In this document: positions 34,263 through 45,861 of the stretch, piece after piece
Numbering within the stretch: the stretch's first letter is position 1
Layout: each line of letters starts with the position of its first letter
NCBI RefSeq assembly: GCF_958979055.1
Contig: NC_084899.1
Location: forward strand, 6,421,001-6,485,000
From: Alnus glutinosa
Lineage: Eukaryota > Streptophyta > Magnoliopsida > Fagales > Betulaceae
Reading direction: 5' to 3'
Length of the DNA stretch: 64,000 nucleotides
Program-made: the position numbers and the translations under genes
The notes under the pieces: generated by a model
Databases searched by the model: none
The model's input: the letters and a program-made list of their open reading frames with translations, nothing else
What the model was told of the DNA's origin: nothing

Positions 34263-34645
34263 TAGTTCTCTTAGAGGGAAAATTACACTTTACCCTATAA
34301 ACTAACACTCTTTTGCAAAGACATTTCCAAAGTTTAAAAATTTATATACTTCGCCCCTTCAAGCTGCCATTTCATTACAAGTTACACCTTTTGTTAGCTT
34401 TCGGCATTAAAAATGGATGAAAAATGGCATATGTGAGACGCACTTGCTAATTTTTTTACTTGAAATACCTAAATTAACTATAAACTTCAAAAAGTTACAC
34501 TTGATGATCTTCCCAAACAACCACTTTGTTGCAAGTTACATCATCTGTTAATTTTTAAGATCGATTAAAATGGATGGAGAGTGGCACACATGATCGATGC
34601 ACACATGCTAATTTTTTACATGAAAGCACAAATTACCTCTAAAAA
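34263..34645. repeat. Two diverged tandem units of a TTACAC...GCTAATTTTTT repeat
   Basis: Units at 34263-34465 and 34470-34645 each contain AAGTTACACC/ATCATCTGTTAA, an AAAATGGATG, a GTGGCACA/ATGGCATA and end GCTAATTTTTTTAC. A GGCCAC-rich island follows at 34680-34750. Non-coding. Probably part of a larger degraded element. Confidence 0.55.
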
Positions 34646-34967
34646 ATATTTATATTTTAAAAAGAAAACAATAGAAGAATGAAAGTTGAGAGGTGGTCAA
34701 TCGGCTAAGGGGGTGGCCAACCACCTAAGGGGGCGAGCGGATGGGTCGGCTATCACCTCAACACCCTTTCCTTTTTTATTATTTAATTTTTCTTTATTGT
34801 ATTTATTGTACTTTATTTATATATATTTTATACAATTTTTTTTTTTTTTTAATATCTGAAGGCCCTCGCTACTTCTATGATATTGGTGTTATTCAAATTC
34901 AAAAAAAAATTATTTCTATTGTATCTAATTACACGAATAGTACTGGATTTAAATTCCTTCAATTTAG

Positions 34968-35062
34968 TACTAAAAGATAACTCAATCGGCTAGGGACCAC
35001 GCATCATGAAGCGGATGTTACTAGTTTTAATTCTCCCTCCCCCTCTTGTGTGGACATATCAA

Positions 35063-35104
<42 letters not shown>
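34968..35104 (+). mobile_element. tRNA-derived SINE with (TAA)n tail
   Basis: The body carries an A-box-like TAACTCAATCGGCTAGGGACC and a degraded B-box region (CTAGTTTTAATTCTCC), then CCCTCTTGTGTGGACATATC. The 3' tail is (TAA)n (about 35064-35104). It is bracketed by a perfect 16-bp direct repeat, AATTCCTTCAATTTAG (34952-34967 and 35105-35120). This is the hallmark of target-primed LINE-assisted insertion. The perfect duplication argues for a fairly recent event, although the B box is decayed. Confidence 0.88.
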
Positions 35105-35107
<3 letters not shown>

Positions 35108-35663
35108 TCCTTCAATTTAGATGATTTTTGTTTTTTAATATACAAAAATATATAAATACAAAGAACAACCAAAAGGGTTGTAATGCTTCTAGCCAATCAT
35201 ACTCTGTTTTACATACTTGTTTCACTAATTGCAGGTTTTTCCACGTACGTTCTTCATTGTCCACTTTATTGGCCGACTTGCATTTCAGTATATCACAACA
35301 TCATCATTTTAATGTTTTTTTTGAAAAGAGTCAAATTAAAAAAAATAAATAAATATATATATATATATATCATATCAATAATTTTTTATTATTATTTAAA
35401 CAAAAAAATTAATTAAAAAACATAATTTTTACTTTTCCTGACAAAATTTTTTTAATTTTTTTCTACTTTATATCTCATCAATTATTTCTTACCATTATTC
35501 AAACAAAAATTATACTACAAAATCATTTACCAATCATGCACGCTATTTCTGTTTTACATGATTTGATAGTTGATACCTGTATATATTTGATTTTGTAAGT
35601 TGAAAAGACCATTTCTAGCTGGAAATTGATGTCATTTATATGGGGTGTTGTTGCTTTTGTTTT

Positions 35664-37121
35664 AGGGTCAAATACCTTACACATATATGTAGCTAAGCCC
35701 AAAATCGTAAAGTTGCATCGGTTTTAAAAAGTGTCATAGGTGGTACCTATCGTTAATGAAAAATTCATTTGATACTTTTGTCTGACTTCAATCCATTTTT
35801 TTAACGGTCGTCCACGTCAACCCGTAAAATGTTGACATATGTCCTTCCTTCCACATATTTTGTCCAACTCGAATTACCATCACATGTGGCCCACGTATTA
35901 CAGGTGAAACTTAGAGTTTTAATGCCACATAGGATGAAGAAATTATTAAAAAAAAAATAGGAAGAAAAAATTGCTGGTGGTGGCCGAGCCACCCCCAAAG
36001 GCCAACCTTAAAAAAAAGACAATTTTTCACCAACCCCCAAGAGCCAACCCTCAATTTATTATTATTTTTTTTTTTTGGCCTTTTGGAGGTGGCCGGCCAC
36101 CTCCAATTTAGCCTTGGCCCTTTGGAGTAGTTTGGTCACCCCCTAACTAGCCATAGGTAGGGGGTACAAACGGAGTGGTTATAACCTCACCGCAATCGCA
36201 TAACCGTTTTCGAAAGTGGTTATAAATGACCGCTAACTGTCTAGGTAGAGGCGGTTAGCGGTTATACCGCCTACCCATATTTCATCTAAATTTGTTACAG
36301 AGATTCACGTTGTAACGACTCAAAAAAAAACGCTAACCACATTTGCGCTTTCACCCAAAAAAAACTAGTTAATTTGGAACTTTCATAAAATCCCTTATAA
36401 AACTCAGTTTCACATTGTAATTAGGCAATGAGAGACTTAGCACCCATGAGTATCTTTATAAACCACTCACTCTATATAAGCTATTCATCTCTTTCTAATA
36501 TATGATCGAGATGTTACACACGTCATCTCACTTAAAATCGTGACACATGTCCCGTGTATCACAGGTGGGGGAAAACTCATCATATCCTATGATGTGTATC
36601 CTCAACTTGCAAAATGAGAGTGGCCACTCCCATTTAGCATGTGGGTGGTTTCGGCTACCCCAAAAAGGCCAAAAAAACTAAAACAAAATACGGAGGGTTG
36701 GCCCCTAGCTTAGGGGTGGCTCAAGGGCCATGAACATGGTTCAGCCGCCCCTATTTTGCAAGTTAGGGGCCTTAGTGGTGGTTCGACCGGCCACCCCCAT
36801 TTTTACATCTATAACTTTTTAAAAAATAAACAAATAAAGTTTAGGTAATTTTTTTTTTTATTATTTTTGATATTTGATTTGGCATAAATACCACAGGTAT
36901 CAGCTATGATATAGTGACATATCATGATTCATAAGCTATGCTAAGTTGTCTCCCATATGTAGCATATGGGACAGGTGTCACGATTTTAAGTGAAGTGAGG
37001 TGGATCTTTGTAAAAAAAATTGGATGGAACTGGACGAAATTATTAAATGGGTATTTCGATTAACATCAAGTACTCCTTGTGTTACTTTTTTAATCTAAGG
37101 TTATCGTTTGATAATGACCCT
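35664..37121. mobile_element. Large fold-back element, about 1.46 kb
   Basis: Starts AGGGTCA and ends TGACCCT. The arms of about 150 bp are diverged reverse complements: TTTTAAAAAGTGTCATAGG, GTTAATGAAAAATTCATTTGATA and TCAATCCATTTTTTTAA against the sequence at 37000-37110. The core holds several GGCCAC-rich islands (35975-36150, 36600-36800), a GGTTATAACCGC-type palindromic repeat (36170-36280) and a nested repeat at 36307-36521. No transposase. Confidence 0.65.
36307..36521 (+). mobile_element. Nested MITE-like repeat with TGTAACGACTC / GAGATGTTACA ends
   Basis: 215 bp with short inverted ends and internal motifs AACGCTAACCACATTTGCG, CCCTTATAAAACTCAGTTTCAC, GAGTATCTTTATAAACCACTCACT. Diverged reverse-strand pieces of the same family are at 57120-57330 and 59395-59530. 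Confidence 0.65.
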
Positions 37122-37476
37122 TACCAGTTACCAAAAAGTACAAAAAAGACATTTAACTTGACCCTTAATTTAGACCATTGTGGATTAATGGTTCCCGTAG
37201 ATTCTATGACTTTATGAGTTGTAAAAGTTGGCTGAAAGCATTTAGCATATATTGTAGTTTTGTATTATTACTATGGAAAAATGCAAAATCAGGAATTTAT
37301 TAGATCTACAATTAATTTTATGCGGTATCAAAATAAACTTAAAAATTCTTGAAGTATATAACAAAAAAAAATAAAAAATAAAAAATTACTCTTTACAGTT
37401 AAATTCTATACATTGACTTAACATATTTAATTAGTGTGACACTGACTTAAATAAGACACGTGTCACAATTTTATTA

Positions 37477-37619
37477 GGGAAATGATTAAAACATTCATAA
37501 TGTACAATAATGACACAACACCAAGGCATATTGGGGTGGGGTCTACATATTGTGTCCCATCCCAATGTGCCTTAGTGTTATATAATTATTGTGCATAAAA
37601 AATACAAGAATCACTCCAC
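37477..37619. mobile_element. Mutator-type MITE, 143 bp, GGGAAATG terminus
   Basis: Starts GGGAAATGATT and ends AATCACTCCAC. Its arms are inverted (AATAATGACACAACACCAAGG against the complement of CCTTAGTGTTATATAATTATT). It is bracketed by a perfect 9-bp duplication, ATTTTATTA (37468-37476 and 37620-37628). It lies about 240 bp past the stop of glyoxalase-like copy 2. Confidence 0.85.
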
Positions 37620-37856
37620 ATTTTATTAACTCCGACGTGCCGCACCATCAAAATCTCTTAAGCTAATGAACGTAATTTGACGTAATCACTCTCACGAGGC
37701 TAGCTAGCCCTTGAATTTCCCAATGAACCAAACCAAATTTACGTACATATATATTGCATTTTTGGTACTTGGTAGACTCGTTCCAGCTGCCAGCAAATGC
37801 ACTCAAAAGATACACTTCTCCATATCTTCGCCTTTGAACTCACTCAGCCAGGAAGT

Positions 37857-39184
37857 TTAGTCAAAGGCCGGCCGGTGTCGCCGTGCAGTTAGAGGAATCA
37901 CCGGTAGGTTGTCGCAGTTGCAGATTTCTATCATGGTGCCATCTGGGTCGTGGAAGAAAAGCTGATCCACGTAAATGCCGCACTCTTCTACTCTACTCTT
38001 CACGTACTCTATCTTCATCTCCGTTAGCTTTTTCTCCACGGTTGCCATGCTCTCACACTGCCGACAAATGCTGATTTAGTGCATATAAACAGTGACACAG
38101 AGAGACAGAGACAGAGACAGATATAAACAGAGACACAGATAGACAGAGAAGAGAGAGACAGAGAGACAGAGAGATCACAAACTTGGAAAGAAATGTGGTT
38201 GTCCTTGGGATTGATGTGGCTGATCTTGGGCATGTTATCAGGGTCTTCAGATTTGATGAGGTGTATGCCGACACCGTAATTGAATAGCCTATTCAGAATC
38301 AAAACCATAAGGAAATGATTAGCAATTTAGCATTCAATTCAAGGAGAGAGAATAAAAAATAAAAAAAATTGTTAATTATTCATCACTTTTACAATCATAT
38401 TTATAAAATTTAAAAAGTATCAATTTAGTATATTTATTTCTTAATAATTTTCAATTTTATCGACCCGTTAGAATTTTTCGTTACATCTTCATGGAAGAGT
38501 GTCAAAATTACTAAAATACTCCTAATTGCAAGGATTTAAGTGTTGGTCGAAATTTAACATAATTTGCAAAAATAGTTATGCCTAAATCTTTGAAATTTTT
38601 TTAATATATATATATATATATATATTTTAAAAAAAAAACTGGGGTATTTTTAAAATTTTGATCGAATTTAACAAAAAAATTTAATAAAATGTTCAAAATT
38701 GAAAGATGACTTGATATACTAAATTAACACTTTTCTAAATTTAAGGGACGAAAGATACTCTCAAAAAAGCTGAATTGCAATACACCATGCATGCAGAATA
38801 TCAAAAATCTTGGTCAATGTCACTTCATAGCATATAAAACATTCCAACAAATCTTCAAGGATTCTTTCTTAATTTGTATTCATGTTTTCAAGAATGTTTA
38901 ATTGAATTGCACCATGCATGCGCGCACCATCACAAAATTAATCTTCATCAATAAAAATAAAAAATAAAAAATAAATTAAATTAAATTTTATTCATTTTTC
39001 AAGAAAATATCTTGAAACTCAGATTATACCATGCACCATCAAAGCCAAAAGAACAAGGCCTTCTGATAGGAAAGAAACCCAGAACACTCTGATAGAAATC
39101 AAGAGATTTCTCTAGTGATCTGCACAGAAGCGAGATGTGATTTAAGGACTTCAGGCGCAGGGGATTTCCCATGCTTTCCTGCAT
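37857..39184 (-). CDS. Glyoxalase-I-like VOC family protein, copy 2
   Basis: Three exons on minus, 39184-39030, 38288-38183 and 38057-37857, giving 153 aa. Exons 1 and 2 have exactly the same lengths and phases as copy 1 (155 and 106 nt). The sequence is close to copy 1 throughout: LKSLNHISLLCRSLEKSLDF, FPIRRP, GVGIHLIKSEDP, DNHISFQ, VDQLFFHDPDG, IEICNCDNLPV. His16, His83 and Glu131 are kept. The C-terminal tail is about 40 residues shorter than in copy 1, ending LTARRHRPAFD, and lacks the Gln tract. The two genes are in the same orientation, start to start 6.9 kb apart, so they are a local tandem duplication. Intron 1 (741 bp versus 327 bp) has gained a MITE. Role as for copy 1: probably methylglyoxal-related metabolism or signalling in the cytosol. 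Confidence 0.88.
38350..38775. mobile_element. MITE of the 13244-13734 family, in intron 1 of glyoxalase-like copy 2
   Basis: Arms carry TTTAAAAAGTATCAATTTAG, CCGTTAGAATTTTTCGTTA and CAAAATTACTAAAATACTCC, mirrored by GGGGTATTTTTAAAATTTTGAT, AACAAAAAAATTTAAT and TTAACACTTTTCTAAATTT. It explains most of the intron length difference from copy 1. An AT repeat lies in its centre (38605-38625). Confidence 0.7.
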
Positions 39185-39353
39185 GATCGATCTTTCTGTA
39201 GAATCCAAAAATTAAACCAGTTCGCGCGATCTCCAACAATTCAGCAAAACAGAGAGTCAGAAATGGTGGAAGAATGAAGATGAAGAAACAAGATATATTA
39301 TGAAGCAAGCTAGCAACAATGGAATTAATGGGGTTCAATTAGAGACATGAATG

Positions 39354-39366
39354 CGGCTATAAATAA
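39354..39366 (-). promoter_or_regulatory. TATA-like element of glyoxalase-like copy 2
   Basis: CTATAAATAATG on plus (ATTATTTATAG on minus), about 170 bp before the start codon. Position agrees with copy 1. Confidence 0.35.
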
Positions 39367-39889
39367 TGTTAGTGGCTCCAAAGCTACCAATATCTTTGAA
39401 CTTTTGAGCAGATTAAAAACTTCAAAATAATGATCTCAAGGCTTCACTTAAGAACTTCCTTACATATTACTCTCCTAACAAATGATAATTAGTAATGATA
39501 TATATATGGATCTTAACAAGTTAACTTCAACGTCTATCCTTCAATCCATGACTTTTTATTCTTTTTATTTATTTTTTATCTTTATTTTTTATTCTTTTTA
39601 TTTATTTTTTGTCTATCTAATCAAGTTCTTTACTGTCCGCGTGCATCAATCAAGTCAAACCATGACAAGTCAACTTATTCCCTCCCTAGCTTGCTGTCTA
39701 TTTCACAGATTTCAGACAGTGACGCCTGACAAGTAGTTTCTTTTATTTTTATTTTTTGCTAGAATAGACTCGTGAATAAACATTTATTTTCCCTTATTTA
39801 GTTGTTTCACAGTTCTTTAAAATGAGAAATAGTTATATTAGGTTTTATGTTCGGTAATTTACAATGTAGTATAAGTTTATTATTGATAG

Positions 39890-40800
39890 GCTAAGTTTTG
39901 TACTTAAACTAGAATTTAAAGTCGGGTTAATGTTGAAGAACCAAGGAGCTCCGTCGGGATGAGCTGTTTCAGAATTGAACATGGAGCATTGCCAAGGCAC
40001 TCAGTCCGTACCAACAGTCGATTGGAAGGCTTACTTGGAGCTCGATCAAACGAGGATACTTTGTACTCATTCCTAGATCGAGAACATCTGAGAAGATCAG
40101 TTAGTAGGCTTGATCACAACTAGTCCGAACGAGTACATGATCACATAAAGTAGAGAAACTTGGTCGAGCCAGATCCGAACGCTGCTAGAAGAAATTCGTG
40201 AAACCCTAGCAGCATCCGAGCAAGCTGACTTACTCGTTCAAACACTGACTTCAAAAATTACCTTTTCAGTGTTTTAATTACATTAAAACGCTGTATCTTT
40301 TCCTAAGATCTACATAAACACCATATTGCATGATTTTTCATAGACCTTGAGGCTAATATTTTGTGAGCTAAGAGAGAACCCTTGCATCCTTATGCTCTCA
40401 ATTCCTTATCTCTCCTAGAGTTTCTTTAAACCACACAAATTCACAAAAATCTTGAAGCCACATGGTTTCGGGTTGTAAATGAGACTAAATAGAAGATTGA
40501 CTGGAGTTTTGGAGCTACTGCAGTAGAAAGACAAATTAATCGTTTGTTGTATACAAGTTAGGTCTTTACTACATACAAAAGCTTTGTAAGTATAAATTAA
40601 TTGTAATTTTAATATTCTATAATTGATCGGTTTCTTAAGTTTGACTGTCCTAAAGTGCTTGATTTATTTTTTTATTAATTTTGGTGATTGTGTGAGCATG
40701 GTTGCAATTTTAAATTAGTTGAATTCATTGGAAGACATCAATTCACCGTAGTTGTTATTTGGGGTCAATGGGCGAATTTCAAACTATTCCTTCCAAAAAT
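39890..40800. other. Higher-complexity non-coding stretch, possible LTR-element remnant (fossil)
   Basis: Less AT-biased than its flanks, with no gene-like frame. The run with GAGAGAACCCTTGCATCC and GAGTTTCTTTAAACC resembles R/U5-type LTR sequence, but I found no terminal repeats or primer site. Old and broken if it is one. Confidence 0.25.
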
Positions 40801-41230
40801 GAAGAGAATGGACATTTCCCCAAGAATTGAATAACTTTAAAAATAATATTTCAAAAAGTCATTTTCATTTAGGTCTTTCTCATGGGTTGCCGAGCACCCT
40901 CTTGAAGGTTGTTGCCCCCACCCGATCGAATGCACTAGATCTTAATCCTCGATCTGTACCGAAGCAAACGAGGAAAGTTTGGGGGCGGCAAAGGTGCAAG
41001 TTGTCAAGAGTATAGTTGAAGTTCAAGAATTCAAGCTGTAATTGAAGACTCTCACTTACTTATAGTTAACGTCTATTATATAGCTACAATTGAAAACTAG
41101 CACAGCCATAATTGAAGATTGTGACCTACCTACCATTGAAGTCTACAACGTACGTAGTCACAGTTGAGTCTATTTGTATTATTCTCATCTACCCTAATTC
41201 TCCTATAAATATGAGCCTGTTATATTATAA

Positions 41231-41379
41231 GAGAAATGTTTCTTGCACACATTTTGTACACAAAGTCCTACATATATGTGGCATTTTGTTTTAATTTTTT
41301 TTAAAAGCAAAGTGTGTGCAAAAAAATCTTGCCACGTAGGACTTTGTGTACAAAATGTGTGCAAGAAACAATATTTCTC
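41231..41379. mobile_element. Mutator-type MITE, 149 bp, GAGAAATG terminus
   Basis: Nearly full-length palindrome: GAGAAATGTTTCTTGCACAC at the left, and the complement of GTTTCTTGCACACATTTTG at the right, with TTGTACACAAAGTCCTAC on both arms. Flanked by a 9-bp duplication with one mismatch (ATATTATAA, 41222-41230; ATATTGTAA, 41380-41388). The terminal GAGAAATGWTTCTYGYACACA and the inner ACGTGG are shared with the 6.1-kb Pack-MULE at 20940. Confidence 0.85.
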
Positions 41380-41388
41380 ATATTGTAA

Positions 41389-43727
41389 ACATCACCAAAA
41401 AAAATAAGAGTAAAATGTATCTAGTCATTTGGACTTTATTCTATAAGTCATAAACCGAATCACGTAATTCTTTGTGTCTTTATCTATTCCGCTTTATATT
41501 AATTTGTCAATTACATTAATATATATATTATCTTTCACAATGTGCACTGAGAATGGATAAATTGGTCTGCTGAAAGAGGTATCAACTATCAACAACGAAG
41601 TTATTAATTCCATGTGCTTAAAAAAAAAAAAAAAAATTCCATGATAAATCTGGCTCTCTTTTAGAGAAGTGGTTTAATTATAGATGTAACCATGCAAGCA
41701 GCTGGCTTACAGTAGGCTCTAATCATGAAGGCTAGGGCTAATCTGAGTAGGATATTGAATAAGGATTTATAACTAGCCCTTTATTATTGTATTCAGATTA
41801 GCCGCTCTTCATTGAATTATAGCTTGGATTCTTAAACTTCAACTATATTACTTCGTGATTAAATTTAATTGCTACCATTAAATTTTGTACTTTCCTCAGA
41901 TGAAGTTATCATCATTACTGAAATATCATGGCTTGAGAAAAGTAGGAAGCACTGTACGTACGTAGTTGGTTAATTTTGGTCTCAAAAGACTGCGACATGG
42001 ACAAACGAACGTTGCGGCATCTCATCGATTTTCCTCAGCAAATTCAAGTTCAACTTCACTTCTATATATATATATACACTTCAAGTCATGATAGGCGTCA
42101 TTGATGGTGCATGTAATTTTCAAGAGTCTACACCATCGCAATCAAGAAGGAAATCGACGTTGAAATTAACACTAGATTTTTTTGCTTGATTCTCTGTTTC
42201 CACACGTCACGAATGATTGTTTTTGCATCGCCCTAGCTTTTGTGTTCTATCTTTGAATAAATGATGCAGAAGAAATAAGTCCTTAATTAGGCTGCTGGAC
42301 GTTTTAATATAATTATCACGTCCTTATAATTAACTTGATCAACATGCAGCAGCCTAATTAGGAGCCAAAACAGTCAATTATTTTTATTTTTCTGTCGTAT
42401 GAAAACACTTTTCAAACAAAAAGATTAAAAAAAAAAAAAACACATTAACAAATTAACGTACCCTGATCAAAAAGACATGTAAAAACAACTTTTTTTAAGC
42501 CATATTATTATTAAGCACAACGTTGAGTGTCTTCCCCCATGCTTCTTTTGGCATATGTAGGATCTTTGTCTGCTGCGAATTTTCCCATATTGACGTTTGA
42601 ACATAGTTTGGGTCGTTTCCAATGTATGGTTTTAATTTGCACGTTTTTCATGTACAGGGAAAGACGTAAAGATAAAGGAAACAAGTACAAGTACAAATTT
42701 TCCACCTTAGATTCTTAGATAATCATGAAAGATATATATGCATGTATGCTGTCAACTCTCGATCTCGATCTGTTCAAGTTGGTGCTTCACCATTCAACTC
42801 AATATATAGAATTACAAGAATATTGACAGATCGATCATCAGCTGACTCAATCTAGGCTTGTCTTCCTTCTTCGCCAATTAAAACCAACTACATTAATTGC
42901 CAAGAGAAGGAAGCAGTCAACACTCGATCAACAGACACAGAAAAATGACGGCGAAGAACGTGCAAAATTATTAATTATGAGCGTGACGTGCATGTAGTGG
43001 GTAAGGCCGTAAAAGGGTGACAAAGGTATATGGAATAATTAATTATGGAAATTTATTTATTTTTTGTTTTATAAACCTAATTATGAGAGTGAGGTTGAGG
43101 TAGGTTAGGGTAAAAAGACACATGGAAATTTTTATTATTTTTTTATTTTTTTGTATTAAACTTTATGAGAGTGTGGTATCAAAAAAAAAAAAAAAAAAAA
43201 AGGGTAAGGGTAACCAAGGTATATACGAGGAAATTAGGGTGTGTTTGGCGAAAAAAAAAAAAAAAAAAAAAAGAAAGAAAAATTAGGTGAATTTATTTTT
43301 TAGTAATAATAAAAAATGATTGATGTGATATAAATTAGAAAGAATGTGTATGGAAAAGTTAAAAAAAAAAAAAAAAAGGTTTTCTAGTGGGTATTTCTAT
43401 TTGAATAGTAATAAAAAAAATAATTGATGTGATATAAAAAAATAATTAAAAAGAAAAGTTAAAAATGTTTTGAAGTTGATTTTTTTTTTTTTTTTTTGAA
43501 AAGTAAAAATAAGGAGAAGGGAGGAGAAGGTAATTACCAAGCATAGATTTATTTCTTTATTTTTTATTTCCTGTCCTTATATGGTCCATTCATTATATTT
43601 ATGCATATAGATTATACAAAAGAGTACTTAATTAGAGCAGTCCCAATAGATTAGTCATTTTCACTTTTAGGCTAGAATAGACCAAAGCTCAAAAACCTCC
43701 TCTATCCGATTATGCATCGTTACTTTA
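41389..43727. other. Intergenic, no gene seen
   Basis: Contains several A tracts (41620-41636, 43180-43200, 43251-43272) and T tracts. A GAGCAGTCCCAATAGATTAG sequence at about 43636 resembles one end of a Harbinger-type MITE whose other end I could not find. No coding support. Confidence 0.5.
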
Positions 43728-44025
43728 GGGTGCGTTTGGGATTGCGATTTCGTAGACAATAAGTGCTATTTAAATCAAATCGCAGAACATAAATCGTTTG
43801 GGAACTGCGTTTTTAAAAATTGCAATTTGAAAACACATAAAATCTGCTTTTTCAAATCGCAGGTAAAATGGTGTTTTTTTGAAAACGCAGAATTTTAAAG
43901 GCTAATTTGCGATTTTAAATGCTAAAAAGCGATTTTGCCAAATGCTTAGCTGCGTTTTTAAAAATCACTTTTTTCAAATCGTGATTTTAAATCGAACTTT
44001 TTGATTTCGCAAACTCAAACGGACC
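43728..44025. mobile_element. Tourist/PIF-Harbinger-like MITE, 298 bp
   Basis: Starts GGGTGCGTTTGGGATTGCG and ends in CAAACTCAAACGGACC, whose complement is GGTCCGTTTGAGTTTGCG. Flanked by TTA on both sides (43725-43727, 44026-44028). The interior is built from AATCGCA/TGCGATT modules in both orientations. A shorter member lies at 61118-61329. Confidence 0.85.
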
Positions 44026-44539
44026 TTAATCTTTCTCTACAAATCTCTCTCTCAGACTCCTCTTCTTCTTCTTTTTTTTTTTTATCTTTTTTGTTGTTAT
44101 CCCTTTTCCATCTTTTTTAACATTTCTCTCACTTTTTGTCTCACGTGTCTCCAACGAAGCTTCACCTTCCTCTTTCGTCGAAGCTCCATCACTGAATACT
44201 CATTACACAAACTAGGAGGTAGCATGGATGAGTTGCAGAATTTTTTCAATTAATGTCTAGTTTTGATGAATTGTTGATGGTCTGGCTTCTTGTTAGCCGA
44301 ATGGTGTCAATGGCTGTTGTTGCAAACAATTGCAAATTATGAATTTATTATAATCGGAAAATCGCCAAGGTATTACCTACATCCAGAATAGCTTTGATCC
44401 AGTGAGCTATGGGAAGATCTTCAAACATTGAATTTGAATCGAAGCATCAATTGCCACCATGATTGCCTCCAAATAATTCTTGCCACTAAGCACCCAAGAA
44501 GCAATGATGAGCAGTTTCAGTTTTATAATGGCATAGAGG

Positions 44540-44908
44540 TAGGGTTGACAATTTTTGACACAACCCACAAATCCGGCACAAAAATATAGGGTTTGGGTTT
44601 GGGCTAATTGGGTTCGGGTCATAATCGGGTCAACCCAATTATGACCCGATTGCGACCCAATTAAATTTATTTCCAACTCATCAACCCGTTTATGACACGT
44701 TTACGATCCATTTATGACCCGATAACTCGTTTATGACATTTTTTTTGAATTTTTTTTGAATTTTTTTTTTAAAAAAATAATCACAATCGAGTTGACATGC
44801 CAATCCGACAGGTTGACCTGTTCCAACCCGATTATTAATTATGTTGTATTCAGGTTGCTAATCGGGTTGTACTTCAACCCGCCAACCCGAATTGCTAAGC
44901 CTACATAG
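44540..44908. repeat. Dispersed repeat rich in GACCCGATT / AATCGGGTC
   Basis: Ends are weakly inverted (AGGGTTGACAATTTTTG at the left; complement of AGGCTTAGCAATTCGGG at the right). The interior repeats ACCCGTTTATGAC, CCGATT and GGGTT motifs in both orientations. It resembles the plant repeat type that ends in ACGAATTGCCACC. Superfamily not recognised. Confidence 0.6.
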
Positions 44909-44994
44909 ATGGCAGAGTCAATCCTCTTAATTAAGAGATCAAATGAATTTGGCTAATGTGACTCTATCCGGGAGCTAGAACGTTTTAGGTGTTA

Positions 44995-45477
44995 GAGTAG
45001 CATTCCTAGTAGTCTCATCAAAATAGCTTTTTAGTTATTTTGATGAGCTAATTTGACGAAAACACTAAAAAACCACTCCTAGCAGCCTCACCATTTTAAC
45101 CAAAAAGTTTTGATGAGTAAAATTACTCACCAATTCTGATGAGTAATATTCACTCATCAACTCATTTTGTTTCACATTTCTCTCTCACATAATCAGCACA
45201 CTTTTTTCCTTTTTTCTTTCATTTTCTTCTCTCATCTCTCATCTCTCTTACACGATAATGTCTTTATTTCATGGACATGAAGGATTCTTTTTAATAAGAT
45301 TAAAAAGATTAAATAGAAAAAGAATAAAAAAATATTATTTAAATGGAATAATGATAATAAATAGTTAAAATAGTGAAGCTGCTATGAGAATTTTAAAAAA
45401 GTGGCTCACCAGAATAGAGAAAAGTGATTTTTAGCTACTTTGAGGAGTAAAATTTGATGATGCTACTAGAAATGCTC
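44995..45477. mobile_element. PIF/Harbinger-like MITE, 483 bp
   Basis: The ends GAGTAGCATTCCTAGTAGTC and the complement of GAGCATTTCTAGTAGCATC pair over about 30 bp, including CATCAAA. Flanked by TTA (44992-44994 and 45478-45480). No coding content. GATGAGTAA/TTACTCATC-type short repeats fill the left half. Confidence 0.82.
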
Positions 45478-45861
45478 TTAGGGCACTAGTAGCAGTTTTT
45501 TTAAAACCTTTTCTTTGATTTATAAAACTAAATTACTTTTTGCTTCCCAATTTTAATGAACTCTACAATAGCTTCCATTATCATTTCCCTATACTATTTA
45601 TATATTCTTTAAATTAAATACTAAGGGAAAAAGAAATAAAAGAAAAATCATTTAAATATTGTTTCAAATAAATATTAAAGTAATGAGAGAGGAAATTAGA
45701 AGTTTTTTCTATTAAAATAATGATAAGGGAGCCATTTTTGCTTTCTTAAAGTTATGGTACAACTTTTATAAGAAATTAGTTGATCCACGAAACAAAATTA
45801 TCATATAAGAGGGCAAAGGCATGAAATGAGAAGGAGAAGAATATTAGAATATTTAATTTTA

